From a virus, in IMG/VR virus record IMGVR_UViG_3300044911_000835, positions 1 through 64,000 of that record: DNA of 64,000 bases. One strand, written 5' to 3'. Numbering within the stretch: the stretch's first letter is position 1; each line of letters opens with the position of its first letter. The notes beneath the pieces are model-generated. The model did not search any database and was not told where the DNA came from. It was given only the letters and a program-made list of their open reading frames with translations. Shown piece after piece: positions 1 to 5,546 of this stretch. The position numbers were made by a program, and so were the translations under genes.

Positions 1-36
1 ATACTTTACCTTGCGCCAACACCCACAAATCTCGGC

Positions 37-65
37 TTGTTTTTAAAGTTACATGGGCGTATAAT
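37..65 (+). promoter_or_regulatory. Sigma70-type promoter
   Basis: TTGTTT (37-42), 17-bp spacer, TATAAT (60-65). First copy of the repeated early promoter module of this window; it serves the gene starting at 90. Confidence 0.7.
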
Positions 66-89
66 TGTTATTCAAATTTGGAGAATCTT

Positions 90-302
90 ATGATAATTAA
101 ATTAGCACTACTAGCAGCACTTCTTAGTGAACCGGCAGTCGACCCCAAATCGTTAGATATGTTATATGAGCCATGTGCTAAAATGTATTCTGACTATATT
201 GAAGTTATGCGGGAGGATAGATTTAGGGGTAAACTAATGGGGGAGAATTTAAAGTATTTGTGTACTCCTATGAAACAACCAATGGGTAATGGAGAAATGT
301 AA
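90..302 (+). CDS. Small hypothetical protein, hydrophobic N-terminus
   Basis: A 70-residue product that I do not recognise. The first 12 residues are hydrophobic (MIIKLALLAALL), so it may be membrane-associated. A TTG at 78 lies upstream in frame, but GGAGA at 80-84 places the start at ATG 90. The stop overlaps the next start (TAATG), indicating translational coupling to the phosphoesterase gene. Confidence 0.6.
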   Translation: MIIKLALLAALLSEPAVDPKSLDMLYEPCAKMYSDYIEVMREDRFRGKLMGENLKYLCTPMKQPMGNGEM

Positions 303-1042
303 TGAAGCATAGAGTTTTTAGTGATATTCACTTAGACCATAGCATGTGGTATCCTAAGCCAATGGCTTATGATGATGAAACTACACTAATTCTAGCCGGC
401 GATCTATGGACGGGCACTAGGCTAGTAGATACAATGAACTGGTTACATGAGTTAGCTGCGAAGTTTAAGTATGTAGTATTTGTACTAGGAAATCATGATT
501 ACTGGACTAATAGAAATGGTAATGCAGATTGGAGAGGTATTCCAAAAGCATTTGATGGATTTCTACCAGATAACGTTTTCTTACTAGAAAAAGAAGTTAT
601 TGAGCTTGATGGTGTAAAAATCGGTGGTGCTACCTTATGGACAGATATTGATGGGTATAACCCACTAGCAGTTTTAGATTGCAAGCGCTATACAAATGAT
701 TTTATGCATATGCCACAAATGACCCCACAATTGTGGATGCAGGAGTATAAAGATACAGTTGAGTGGATTAAAACTGTCGAAGTAGACATTCTTATCACAC
801 ACTATGTACCTAGTGCTCATTTCTGTCATCCTCGTTATCGTGGAATGATTGAATCGTGCATGTTTAACTCGAATACTATAGGTCAAATTAGCAAGTTACC
901 TAAAGTATGGATATTTGGCCATACTCACGATAACTACGATGAAACCCTAGCGAATACTAAGTTTATCTGTAATCCTAGAGGCTACAGCTATGAAAACTAT
1001 GATTTTAGAGAGGAAAGCTTATATGAATTTAACTTGTGCTGA
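302..1042 (+). CDS. Calcineurin-like metallophosphoesterase
   Basis: A 246-residue protein with the ordered metal-binding motifs of the family: SDIHLDH near the N-terminus, AGDLW around residue 33, GNHDYW around 64, a conserved ITH around 163, and GHTHD around 204. These bind two metals in phosphodiesterases and phosphatases. The substrate cannot be told from sequence; phage members act on nucleic acids, nucleotides or protein phosphates. It starts on the stop codon of the preceding gene and overlaps the next start. A second unrelated member lies at 19481-20071. Confidence 0.85.
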   Translation: MKHRVFSDIHLDHSMWYPKPMAYDDETTLILAGDLWTGTRLVDTMNWLHELAAKFKYVVFVLGNHDYWTNRNGNADWRGIPKAFDGFLPDNVFLLEKEVIELDGVKIGGATLWTDIDGYNPLAVLDCKRYTNDFMHMPQMTPQLWMQEYKDTVEWIKTVEVDILITHYVPSAHFCHPRYRGMIESCMFNSNTIGQISKLPKVWIFGHTHDNYDETLANTKFICNPRGYSYENYDFREESLYEFNLC

Positions 1043-1457
1043 TTGTGATAATTTCGCGAAGTCTAGCAGATGTGCTGGATGCACAAATTATTCTTTATTT
1101 GTACCTTATAATGGTATAACCTATAAAAGGGATACAGAGGAGCCTCCGGCTACTCCAAGGGTATTAAGACCTACTGAAACTGGCAAAAAGTTTGATAGTG
1201 ATAAAGTTGACTGGACTTTGATGCCATGGAAGGAATTAGAGCAGGTTCTAGAAGTTCTAGAGTTTGGAGCTAAGAAGTATTCTAGAGATAACTGGAAGCA
1301 TATTGAACCTGCAAGGTATGAAAAGGCTGCAATGCGGCATCTTATCTCTTATGCTACTGGAGAAAAGATAGACCCTGAATCGGGTAAATCGCATCTAGCA
1401 CACTTAATGTGTAATGCTTTATTCCTAATGTGGAATGATAATGATAAGTCCATGTAA
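1023..1457 (+). CDS. dATP/dGTP diphosphohydrolase-like (MazZ/DUF5664-type) protein
   Basis: A 144-residue protein. The N-terminus has two CxxC pairs (residues 5-21), likely a small zinc site. The C-terminal ~85 residues carry the all-alpha pyrophosphohydrolase pattern: KFDSDKVDW, then EFGAKKYSRDNW, then a helix with RHL and a SGKSHLAH segment supplying acidic and His metal ligands. The family hydrolyses dNTPs or dGTP to monophosphates. ATG 1023 is preceded by GAGGAAAG, preferred over a start at 990. It probably trims the nucleotide pool; no purZ or datZ partner is visible in this window. Confidence 0.65.
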   Translation: MNLTCADCDNFAKSSRCAGCTNYSLFVPYNGITYKRDTEEPPATPRVLRPTETGKKFDSDKVDWTLMPWKELEQVLEVLEFGAKKYSRDNWKHIEPARYEKAAMRHLISYATGEKIDPESGKSHLAHLMCNALFLMWNDNDKSM

Positions 1458-1629
1458 TAAAATTTGTAAAATTGATTCAATTTCTGGCATATGTATTGGT
1501 TGCCTACGATATAAGAAGGAGATTGAAACATGGTCAACTCTAACTGATGAACAAAGATGGTGGGTAATGGATGATATTGCCTTAGTTAGGTCTCACGTAT
1601 ATAAATTTGATCTTGCTAAACCTGCCTAA
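1435..1629 (+). CDS. DUF1289-like small cysteine protein
   Basis: A product of 62-64 residues with the DUF1289 pattern: SPCNKICKID, GICIGCLR and a Trp-rich W-x-x-L-x-x-E-Q-R segment. The four Cys could bind metal; the function of the family is unknown. It starts inside the end of the previous gene (two in-frame ATGs at 1435 and 1441), so it is translationally coupled. Confidence 0.6.
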   Translation: MIMISPCNKICKIDSISGICIGCLRYKKEIETWSTLTDEQRWWVMDDIALVRSHVYKFDLAKPA

Positions 1630-1641
1630 CTACTCTATAAT
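1613..1641 (+). promoter_or_regulatory. Sigma70-type promoter
   Basis: TTGCTA (1613-1618), 17 bp, TATAAT (1636-1641), followed by ATTATTTCT and a TTTC/GAAA leader hairpin before the gene at 1671. Confidence 0.75.
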
Positions 1642-1670
1642 ATTATTTCTTCAATCGAAAAGGAAACAAA

Positions 1671-1856
1671 ATGAACGCAAAGAAAGCTAAAGCCCTTCGT
1701 AAAATTGCTAAAAGTATGGTATCTTCAGCAGCTACACCCGTAATCAAATTTTTTGTAGAAAAGCAAGAAGATGGTTCTGTTAAAGATACTCTAGTGCCAA
1801 TGCCTATGAGTTGGCCTATTGGTACTTTCCGTCAACTCTATCAATCACTAAAATGA
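1671..1856 (+). CDS. Hypothetical protein
   Basis: 61 residues, basic N-terminus (KKAKALRKIAK). Not recognised. First gene after the promoter at 1613-1641; AAGGAAAC precedes ATG. The last codons overlap the next start (ATGA). Confidence 0.55.
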   Translation: MNAKKAKALRKIAKSMVSSAATPVIKFFVEKQEDGSVKDTLVPMPMSWPIGTFRQLYQSLK

Positions 1857-2047
1857 TCTACTCTAAAGACTTCCTGCTTCAAGCCTACGCTTATCGTTTC
1901 GCTGAGCTAGGTGATGAAACTTACAGCTTGCTATATGAGCAAGCCAATAACCATTATGATAAGGTAGGTAAGGATGTCTTTAGGGCACACGCCAGTCTAG
2001 ATGCTGACGCTTTGAGAGTCTTCAAAGAAGAGCTTAAAAAATATTAA
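1853..2047 (+). CDS. Hypothetical protein
   Basis: 64 residues, predicted helical. The start is placed at ATG 1853, overlapping the preceding TGA (ATGA), rather than upstream at 1811. Not recognised. Confidence 0.5.
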   Translation: MIYSKDFLLQAYAYRFAELGDETYSLLYEQANNHYDKVGKDVFRAHASLDADALRVFKEELKKY

Positions 2048-2048
2048 G

Positions 2049-2077
2049 TTGAATTTATTATCTCATGGTCGTATAAT
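2049..2077 (+). promoter_or_regulatory. Sigma70-type promoter for a near-leaderless mRNA
   Basis: TTGAAT (2049-2054), 17 bp, TATAAT (2072-2077). The expected start point is only about 3 nt before ATG 2087. Confidence 0.65.
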
Positions 2078-2086
2078 ATTAGTTCG

Positions 2087-2203
2087 ATGATTGATAATGA
2101 AGACGAAATATCAGAAGAAGATTTACTAGAGTTCTTTGATGAAGAAAACTTTGAAGAACCAGATTTAAGTGATTTCGTAATATACGAAATTCCAAATGAA
2201 TAA
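2087..2203 (+). CDS. Acidic 38-residue protein, likely leaderless
   Basis: Encodes a very acidic peptide (MIDNEDEISEEDLLEFF...). It lies between a strong promoter and tRNA-Thr, and there is no room for a Shine-Dalgarno sequence, so translation would be leaderless. Not recognised; DNA-mimic-like acidity is only a guess. Confidence 0.45.
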   Translation: MIDNEDEISEEDLLEFFDEENFEEPDLSDFVIYEIPNE

Positions 2204-2204
2204 T

Positions 2205-2279
2205 GCCTCCTTAGCTCAGCGGTAGAGCTACTCTTTTGTAAGGAGTGGGTCGTGCGTTCAAATCGTACAGGGGGCACCA
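2205..2279 (+). tRNA. tRNA-Thr(TGT)
   Basis: 7-bp acceptor, anticodon loop TTTGTAA, canonical D- and T-arms, encoded CCA. The final A is also the first base of the next gene's ATG. Confidence 0.95.
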
Positions 2280-2752
2280 TGAATTACCCATATCAACTAA
2301 GGTACTGTATGCAACAAATTAATCGTAACCGATTAGCAAACTGTGAGAATGAGTTTCAAGGCTCTTTTATGAGAGTATTGGCTGTTTGTTCAGCAGGTTT
2401 GCTTCGAAGCCCTACTATTGCACGAGTATTAATTCGTGATTTTGATAATGTTAATCCTAGGCCCGTAGGCACTTCTAGTGAATACGCTCTAGTACCTTTA
2501 GATATGGTACATTTAAAGTGGGCGCATCTTATTATTTGTGCCAATGATGAAGTAATGCGTTTTGTTACCGCTGCTCTAGAAGAATGTAAGCTGGAACGTA
2601 AGGTAGTACACCTCAATATTCCAGATATGTATAACTTTGCAGACCCCGAATTGGAGCGAATCATTCGTGATGAGCTAAATAATATTCGGTTTACAAATGA
2701 AAATGATCCGCGTGACTTCTATGTAGATGTTACATTGAGTCCACATCAATAA
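2279..2752 (+). CDS. Low-molecular-weight tyrosine phosphatase-like protein
   Basis: 157 residues. It contains the CX5R(S/T) phosphate-binding loop as VCSAGLLRSPT around residues 26-36, as in low-molecular-weight phosphatases and arsenate reductases; a late Asp that could act as general acid (PDMYNF or RDFY) is present. ATG 2279 overlaps the tRNA-Thr CCA, and the tRNA 3' strand (AGGGGG) would act as Shine-Dalgarno. A later in-frame ATG just before VLAVCSAG would give a more typical family N-terminus. It may alter host protein phosphorylation or dephosphorylate small molecules. Confidence 0.65.
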   Translation: MNYPYQLRYCMQQINRNRLANCENEFQGSFMRVLAVCSAGLLRSPTIARVLIRDFDNVNPRPVGTSSEYALVPLDMVHLKWAHLIICANDEVMRFVTAALEECKLERKVVHLNIPDMYNFADPELERIIRDELNNIRFTNENDPRDFYVDVTLSPHQ

Positions 2753-2753
2753 T

Positions 2754-2828
2754 TCCATCTAACGCACCGGGCGTGCGGCCGGACTGTTAATCCGTGTGAG
2801 TTAGGTTCAAGTCCTAAAGATGGAGCCA
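2754..2828 (+). tRNA. tRNA-Asn(GTT)
   Basis: Acceptor TCCATCT/AGATGGA, loop CTGTTAA, discriminator G, encoded CCA. Begins one base after the preceding stop codon. Confidence 0.95.
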
Positions 2829-2841
2829 ACAAAATTCAGGC

Positions 2842-2870
2842 TTGATTGAACAGCTTAAACCCTGTAAAAT
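2842..2870 (+). promoter_or_regulatory. Sigma70-type promoter
   Basis: TTGATT (2842-2847), 17 bp, TAAAAT (2865-2870), then the TTTTC...GAAAA leader hairpin. Confidence 0.75.
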
Positions 2871-2899
2871 ATCTTTTCTGAAATCGAAAAAGAACTTCC

Positions 2900-3142
2900 A
2901 TGAAATACTTTAAAATTCGCTCTGAATCAGATCATTGGTGTGGTTGCTGGAATGAGATATATGTTCCCGCTGAGCGCGAAGAAGACTTGGAACAGCTCAT
3001 TTCTTACAATGAAGAATATGTTCGTTATGAACTAATTGACACTCCTGATGAAGAAGATGAGGAGTGGTTTGAAGAATATGACTCAGTTTCTTCTGAAGTT
3101 GAAGAAGTAGACGAAGAAGAATACTTACGTAATAAAGAATAA
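2900..3142 (+). CDS. Acidic hypothetical protein
   Basis: 80 residues. The C-terminal half is extremely rich in Glu/Asp (EEDEEWFEEYD...), and the N-terminus holds a CGC motif. Own promoter upstream. Not recognised. Confidence 0.55.
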   Translation: MKYFKIRSESDHWCGCWNEIYVPAEREEDLEQLISYNEEYVRYELIDTPDEEDEEWFEEYDSVSSEVEEVDEEEYLRNKE

Positions 3143-3143
3143 A

Positions 3144-3216
3144 GCGGGTAAGCTCATGGAGAGTCGCCGGCCTTCCAAGCCGTGTAGATGGGATTCGATC
3201 TCCCATACCCGCTCCA
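3144..3216 (+). tRNA. tRNA-Gly(TCC)
   Basis: Acceptor GCGGGTA/TACCCGC, loop CTTCCAA, encoded CCA. Confidence 0.95.
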
Positions 3217-3288
3217 ATTATTGCTCCACGCGAAAGCCTGAGCGAATAAGCGTTCCCAGATCGAATAACTGGGTATAAGGAATCTAGT

Positions 3289-3477
3289 ATGGAATTTGAT
3301 GTAGCTCTAACTAAAAAAGCCATAGATTGGCTAGCAGTACTAACTGCCCTAGTCTTACTGGGGTATATGGGTATGAGTAGCTACGCTCTTATTCTTGATA
3401 AAATAGATTATGCTGCCTATGTCGGTGCCATTGGCCCCATCGTAGGGATGTTAGTAGGTTTCTGGATTAGAAAGTAG
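3289..3477 (+). CDS. Small membrane protein, two transmembrane segments
   Basis: 62 residues with hydrophobic stretches around residues 14-33 and 42-58 and a short charged tail. Size and topology would fit a small holin-like or superinfection-exclusion protein, but nothing identifies it. Its stop is 3 nt from the structured RNA at 3481. Confidence 0.5.
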   Translation: MEFDVALTKKAIDWLAVLTALVLLGYMGMSSYALILDKIDYAAYVGAIGPIVGMLVGFWIRK

Positions 3478-3480
3478 TTT

Positions 3481-3613
3481 TCTAAAGTTAGATGACCACA
3501 CCCTAACAGGGTAAGGATAACGCTCTGACCTTGCATACAATGACGACACTAGAACTAAATTGAACTTGTTGCAAGCATTGTTCAAGCTCTTGTTCTAGGC
3601 ATCTAACTTTAGA
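3481..3613 (+). ncRNA. Structured RNA closed by a 14-bp terminal stem
   Basis: Perfect inverted repeat TCTAAAGTTAGATG (3481-3494) / CATCTAACTTTAGA (3600-3613). Inside are a hairpin ACCCT/AGGGT and a nested long hairpin with CTAGAAC/GTTCTAG (3549/3592) and TTGAAC/GTTCAA (3560/3580). No ORF fits. A long basal stem with a branched head suits a Y-RNA-like RNA, but no T-arm is visible. Confidence 0.5.
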
Positions 3614-3622
3614 AATTTGAAC

Positions 3623-3651
3623 TTGTTTTGATAGCTTAAACACTGTAAAAT
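3623..3651 (+). promoter_or_regulatory. Sigma70-type promoter
   Basis: TTGTTT (3623-3628), 17 bp, TAAAAT (3646-3651), followed by the standard leader. Confidence 0.75.
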
Positions 3652-3681
3652 ATCTTTTCTGAAATCGAAAAAGGAACTGAG

Positions 3682-3756
3682 ATGCACGATCACAAATACT
3701 GGGAACTTGTTAATGCTGGTTTGCTGCGTGAAGCTGAACTCTGGGCCAATCGCTAA
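3682..3756 (+). CDS. 24-residue micropeptide
   Basis: MHDHKYWELVNAGLLREAEL plus four residues. It has its own promoter and an AAGGA ribosome site, which argues for real translation. Its stop is immediately followed by the tRNA-like RNA at 3758. Function unknown; it may be a leader peptide. Confidence 0.4.
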   Translation: MHDHKYWELVNAGLLREAELWANR

Positions 3757-3757
3757 T

Positions 3758-3838
3758 AAATTCTGAATCATCTATAGTGGAACAAGACCGAGTCAGTTAA
3801 CGGCACGGAAGGTAGGTTCGAATCCTACTTCAGAATTT
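3758..3838 (+). ncRNA. Degenerate tRNA-like RNA with 10-bp terminal stem
   Basis: Perfect stem AAATTCTGAA/TTCAGAATTT closes an 81-nt element with a canonical T-arm (GTAGG TTCGAAT CCTAC) directly joined to the 3' strand. The anticodon arm is degenerate (CCG, a 10-nt loop holding CAGTTAA, CGG) and no CCA is encoded. It could be a tRNA pseudogene or a tRNA mimic. Confidence 0.55.
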
Positions 3839-3843
3839 TGAAC

Positions 3844-3872
3844 TTGTTTGATGTTGTAAAACGCTGTATAAT
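3844..3872 (+). promoter_or_regulatory. Sigma70-type promoter
   Basis: TTGTTT (3844-3849), 17 bp, TATAAT (3867-3872). Confidence 0.75.
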
Positions 3873-3903
3873 ATCTTTTCTAACTTGATGAAGGAAGAAC
3901 AAA

Positions 3904-4029
3904 ATGTTTGGCGAATTCACTGTTCCTGCTTACGCACACGATGCTGTTTGGTACGATATGGTTGATCGTGGCTATATTGAAGTTCCTACCGAGTTTGTTG
4001 ATAAAGAACTTGAAGTGTTTGACGAGTAA
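3904..4029 (+). CDS. 41-residue hypothetical protein
   Basis: MFGEFTVPAYAHDAVWYDMV... ending in an acidic tail. Preceded by its own promoter and AAGGAAGAAC. Not recognised. It is the last ORF before the ~770-nt non-coding tract. Confidence 0.5.
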   Translation: MFGEFTVPAYAHDAVWYDMVDRGYIEVPTEFVDKELEVFDE

Positions 4030-4105
4030 TTGTTTTACTGTTACACTTTTTGGTGACAAAGTGCGGATTGCTCACGAAACGAGCATTATTTAGAAATGTC
4101 TACAG

Positions 4106-4188
4106 CATTAATAGTTGCGTACTATCCTCTGGGGCACTAACAGTATGGAAACACTGTTAGGCACAAGGTAGGCTAAATACTATTAATG
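4106..4188 (+). ncRNA. Rod-like structured RNA
   Basis: Basal stem CATTAATAGT/ACTATTAATG (10 bp), middle helix CTATC/GGTAG, and a perfect apical hairpin CTAACAGT...ACTGTTAG. Three stacked helices separated by internal loops. Confidence 0.5.
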
Positions 4189-4461
4189 TAGTGAAAGTGC
4201 GAGAATGAAGATGGTAAGTCGTTTCCTAATCCCGTGTACATCTAAAGGGCACGTTACTAGTAGATATTTCTAAATAGGTTGTTACCTTAATTGCTTCGGC
4301 ATCTTAAATTAACAATAATATCAGAACTGGTAAATCTGATAGCCTATCAACCCACTGAAGAGCTGATGAAAGTTCAGCGAAACAGTCGTATCACAGCTAA
4401 TCTTGATATAAAATAAAATAATCAGAAGATTGTAGCTATATGACTGTATGGATAGTGTTGC

Positions 4462-4621
4462 GATTATAACAGCTACTTCTTATATCATGCTAAAGAAGTG
4501 CTTAGTAGTTGAAATGAGCACAAATGTTGTAATCAGCCAACAGATCAAGTGTTGGTACTTTCAGTGAAGATTGTACTAGAGAAACTATAATTTCTTTAGA
4601 TTGCTGATCGCGTCTGTTATA
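4462..4621 (+). ncRNA. Structured RNA A, with alternative basal stems
   Basis: TATAACAG (4465-4472) can pair with CTGTTATA (4614-4621), closing 157 nt. The overlapping GATTATAACA (4462-4471) can instead pair with TGTTGTAATC (4525-4534). Its 5' and 3' ends are similar in sequence to the RNA at 5384-5446, so the two are related copies. Confidence 0.5.
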
Positions 4622-4640
4622 GACTTTATCTCACTATCCT

Positions 4641-4801
4641 TTTTAAGTAAAGCACAGCTTAATAAACTAGCCTAGTTGATCACTAAGCGAATAGGTTTAA
4701 TTGCGTAACTGCCTAGGGAGTGGACTACCTTGGCAACACTTATACGAAGGAAATTGGTTGCTCCACGGCCTTTTCTAAAGTATAAGGGGCTTTACTTAAA
4801 A
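4641..4801 (+). ncRNA. 161-nt structured RNA abutting tRNA-fMet
   Basis: Perfect 13-bp terminal stem TTTTAAGTAAAGC/GCTTTACTTAAAA. It ends 1 nt before the tRNA at 4803. Internal helices include CTTATAC/GTATAAG and GCTTA/TAAGC. RNase P cleavage of the tRNA would create its 3' end. Confidence 0.55.
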
Positions 4802-4802
4802 T

Positions 4803-4875
4803 TGCGGCTTCAGATAGTCTGACTACGGGCTCATAACCCATTAGGGAGGGAGAGCGTTACTCCCGGCCGCATCCA
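4803..4875 (+). tRNA. tRNA-Met(CAT), initiator-like
   Basis: Loop CTCATAA sits on an anticodon stem with the GGG/CCC run typical of initiator tRNA, and the 1-72 pair is a weak T-A. The discriminator is T; CCA is encoded. Identity as fMet rather than elongator or Ile2 is inferred. Confidence 0.85.
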
Positions 4876-4908
4876 GATTTATTGTAGTACCACCACCGGA
4901 GACTTAAA

Positions 4909-5139
4909 TTGAAGTTTAAAACAAAACCTGTAGGTAAGTTTGTGTATGGCGTTGCAGCTTTTAACGGATTGGTCACCCAATATTGGGGTGATAGTTATAA
5001 AGATGCAGAGGATGCGTTTTACAAAAGCCATACAGCTACCCATCTTTATAAGATGGTAGGTTCAGTAAAAGAAGTAATTAAGGAAAATCAACGTCGTATG
5101 CGTCAACCAGGAGCAATTGCTCTAGCATTCGGCAAGTAA
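4909..5139 (+). CDS. Hypothetical protein, TTG start
   Basis: 76 residues, basic, rich in Lys/Tyr. TTG start supported by GGAGAC 5-10 nt upstream; no in-frame ATG fits. Not recognised. Lies between tRNA-fMet and tRNA-Ala. Confidence 0.55.
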   Translation: MKFKTKPVGKFVYGVAAFNGLVTQYWGDSYKDAEDAFYKSHTATHLYKMVGSVKEVIKENQRRMRQPGAIALAFGK

Positions 5140-5146
5140 ACAATTT

Positions 5147-5220
5147 GGGGCTTTAGTTTAATGGGAGAACCACTGGTTTGCAACCAGTTAATAACAGTTC
5201 GATTCTGTTAAGCTCCACCA
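5147..5220 (+). tRNA. tRNA-Ala(TGC)
   Basis: Acceptor GGGGCTT/AAGCTCC, loop TTTGCAA, encoded CCA. Followed after 2 nt by the permuted tRNA-like RNA. Confidence 0.95.
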
Positions 5221-5222
5221 AA

Positions 5223-5362
5223 TAATATGTTGCGTAGAAAAGACTTACTTCCACTTCTAATGGGGTTGTCACAGGTTCGAGTCCTGTATAAGGGACGGAG
5301 TCTCTTATTAGCTCAGTTGGTAGAGCACCTAAAATTCGTTTTTTCGACTTTTTCTCATATTA
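5223..5362 (+). ncRNA. Y-RNA (YrlA-like): circularly permuted tRNA on a long basal stem
   Basis: Order along the strand: TAATATG (5223) and AGAAAAG (5236) of the basal stem; anticodon-like CCACTTCTAATGGGG; T-arm ACAGG TTCGAGT CCTGT (5271-5287); acceptor 3' strand ATAAGGG plus A (5288-5295); linker CGGAGT; acceptor 5' strand CTCTTAT (5302-5308); TA; D-arm GCTC AGTTGGTA GAGC (5311-5326); CC; then CTTTTTCT (5348) and CATATTA (5356) of the basal stem. The acceptor halves pair over all 7 bp. Both tRNA halves are canonical but in reversed order, and the acceptor is closed by a 6-nt loop. This is the architecture described for bacterial YrlA RNAs, and a Ro60 gene starts 185 nt downstream. Confidence 0.7.
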
Positions 5363-5383
5363 ACAAAATTCAGCAGTTGCGTA

Positions 5384-5446
5384 TATAACAGTTACTTCCT
5401 CACCATCTAACGAGGGCCGCTTTGAGGGCGTCCCGTTTCTGTTATA
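5384..5446 (+). ncRNA. Structured RNA B, related to 4462-4621
   Basis: TATAACAG/CTGTTATA closes 63 nt. Flanks match RNA A: GTTGCG before the stem, TACTTC after the 5' strand, and GACTTT-TCTC after the 3' strand. Located just upstream of the Ro60 gene. Confidence 0.5.
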
Positions 5447-5485
5447 GACTTTTTCTCTGCTTCCACTTAATCCGCTGCGCTAATT

Positions 5486-5519
5486 CTAGTTACTTCATTT
5501 ATCGGAAATAAAACACTAG
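5486..5519 (+). promoter_or_regulatory. 5' UTR hairpin of the Ro60 gene
   Basis: ATTCTAGT and ACTAGAAT form a perfect 8-bp stem with a smaller internal TTTA/TAAA hairpin, ending about 25 nt before ATG 5547. The ribosome site CGGAG is outside it. A role in regulating Ro60 translation is inference; coordinates are approximate. Confidence 0.4.
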
Positions 5520-5546
5520 AATAACCTATTTCTCGGAGCTATACAA

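Larger units (their letters stand above)
4030..4802 (+). ncRNA. Non-coding tract of linked structured RNAs
   Basis: About 770 nt without a credible gene, dense in inverted repeats: CACTTT/AAAGTG near 4044-4062, GCTC/GAGC near 4070, the elements annotated separately at 4106-4188, 4462-4621 and 4641-4801, and a GCTGA/TCAGC hairpin near 4362. Purine-rich internal loops suggest an ornate RNA. Probably transcribed from the promoter at 3844 into tRNA-fMet. Confidence 0.55.

Noticed and set aside
1023-1457. MazZ-like protein as a sign of a 2-aminoadenine (Z) genome
   Set aside because: No purZ, datZ or Z-specific polymerase signature is visible here, and the family occurs in phages with ordinary DNA.
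4360-4390. CTGATGA ... CGAAAC resembling a hammerhead ribozyme core (also CTGATGA near 11730)
   Set aside because: The bases between the two core strings cannot form stem II, and at 4362 they fit a simple GCTGA/TCAGC hairpin instead. The 11730 copy has no GAAA partner.
5241-5340. Tandem tRNA fragments (a broken tRNA-Arg followed by a truncated tRNA)
   Set aside because: The two halves are exact complements over the full 7-bp acceptor and together contain each tRNA part once, which random debris would not. Permutation explains it better.
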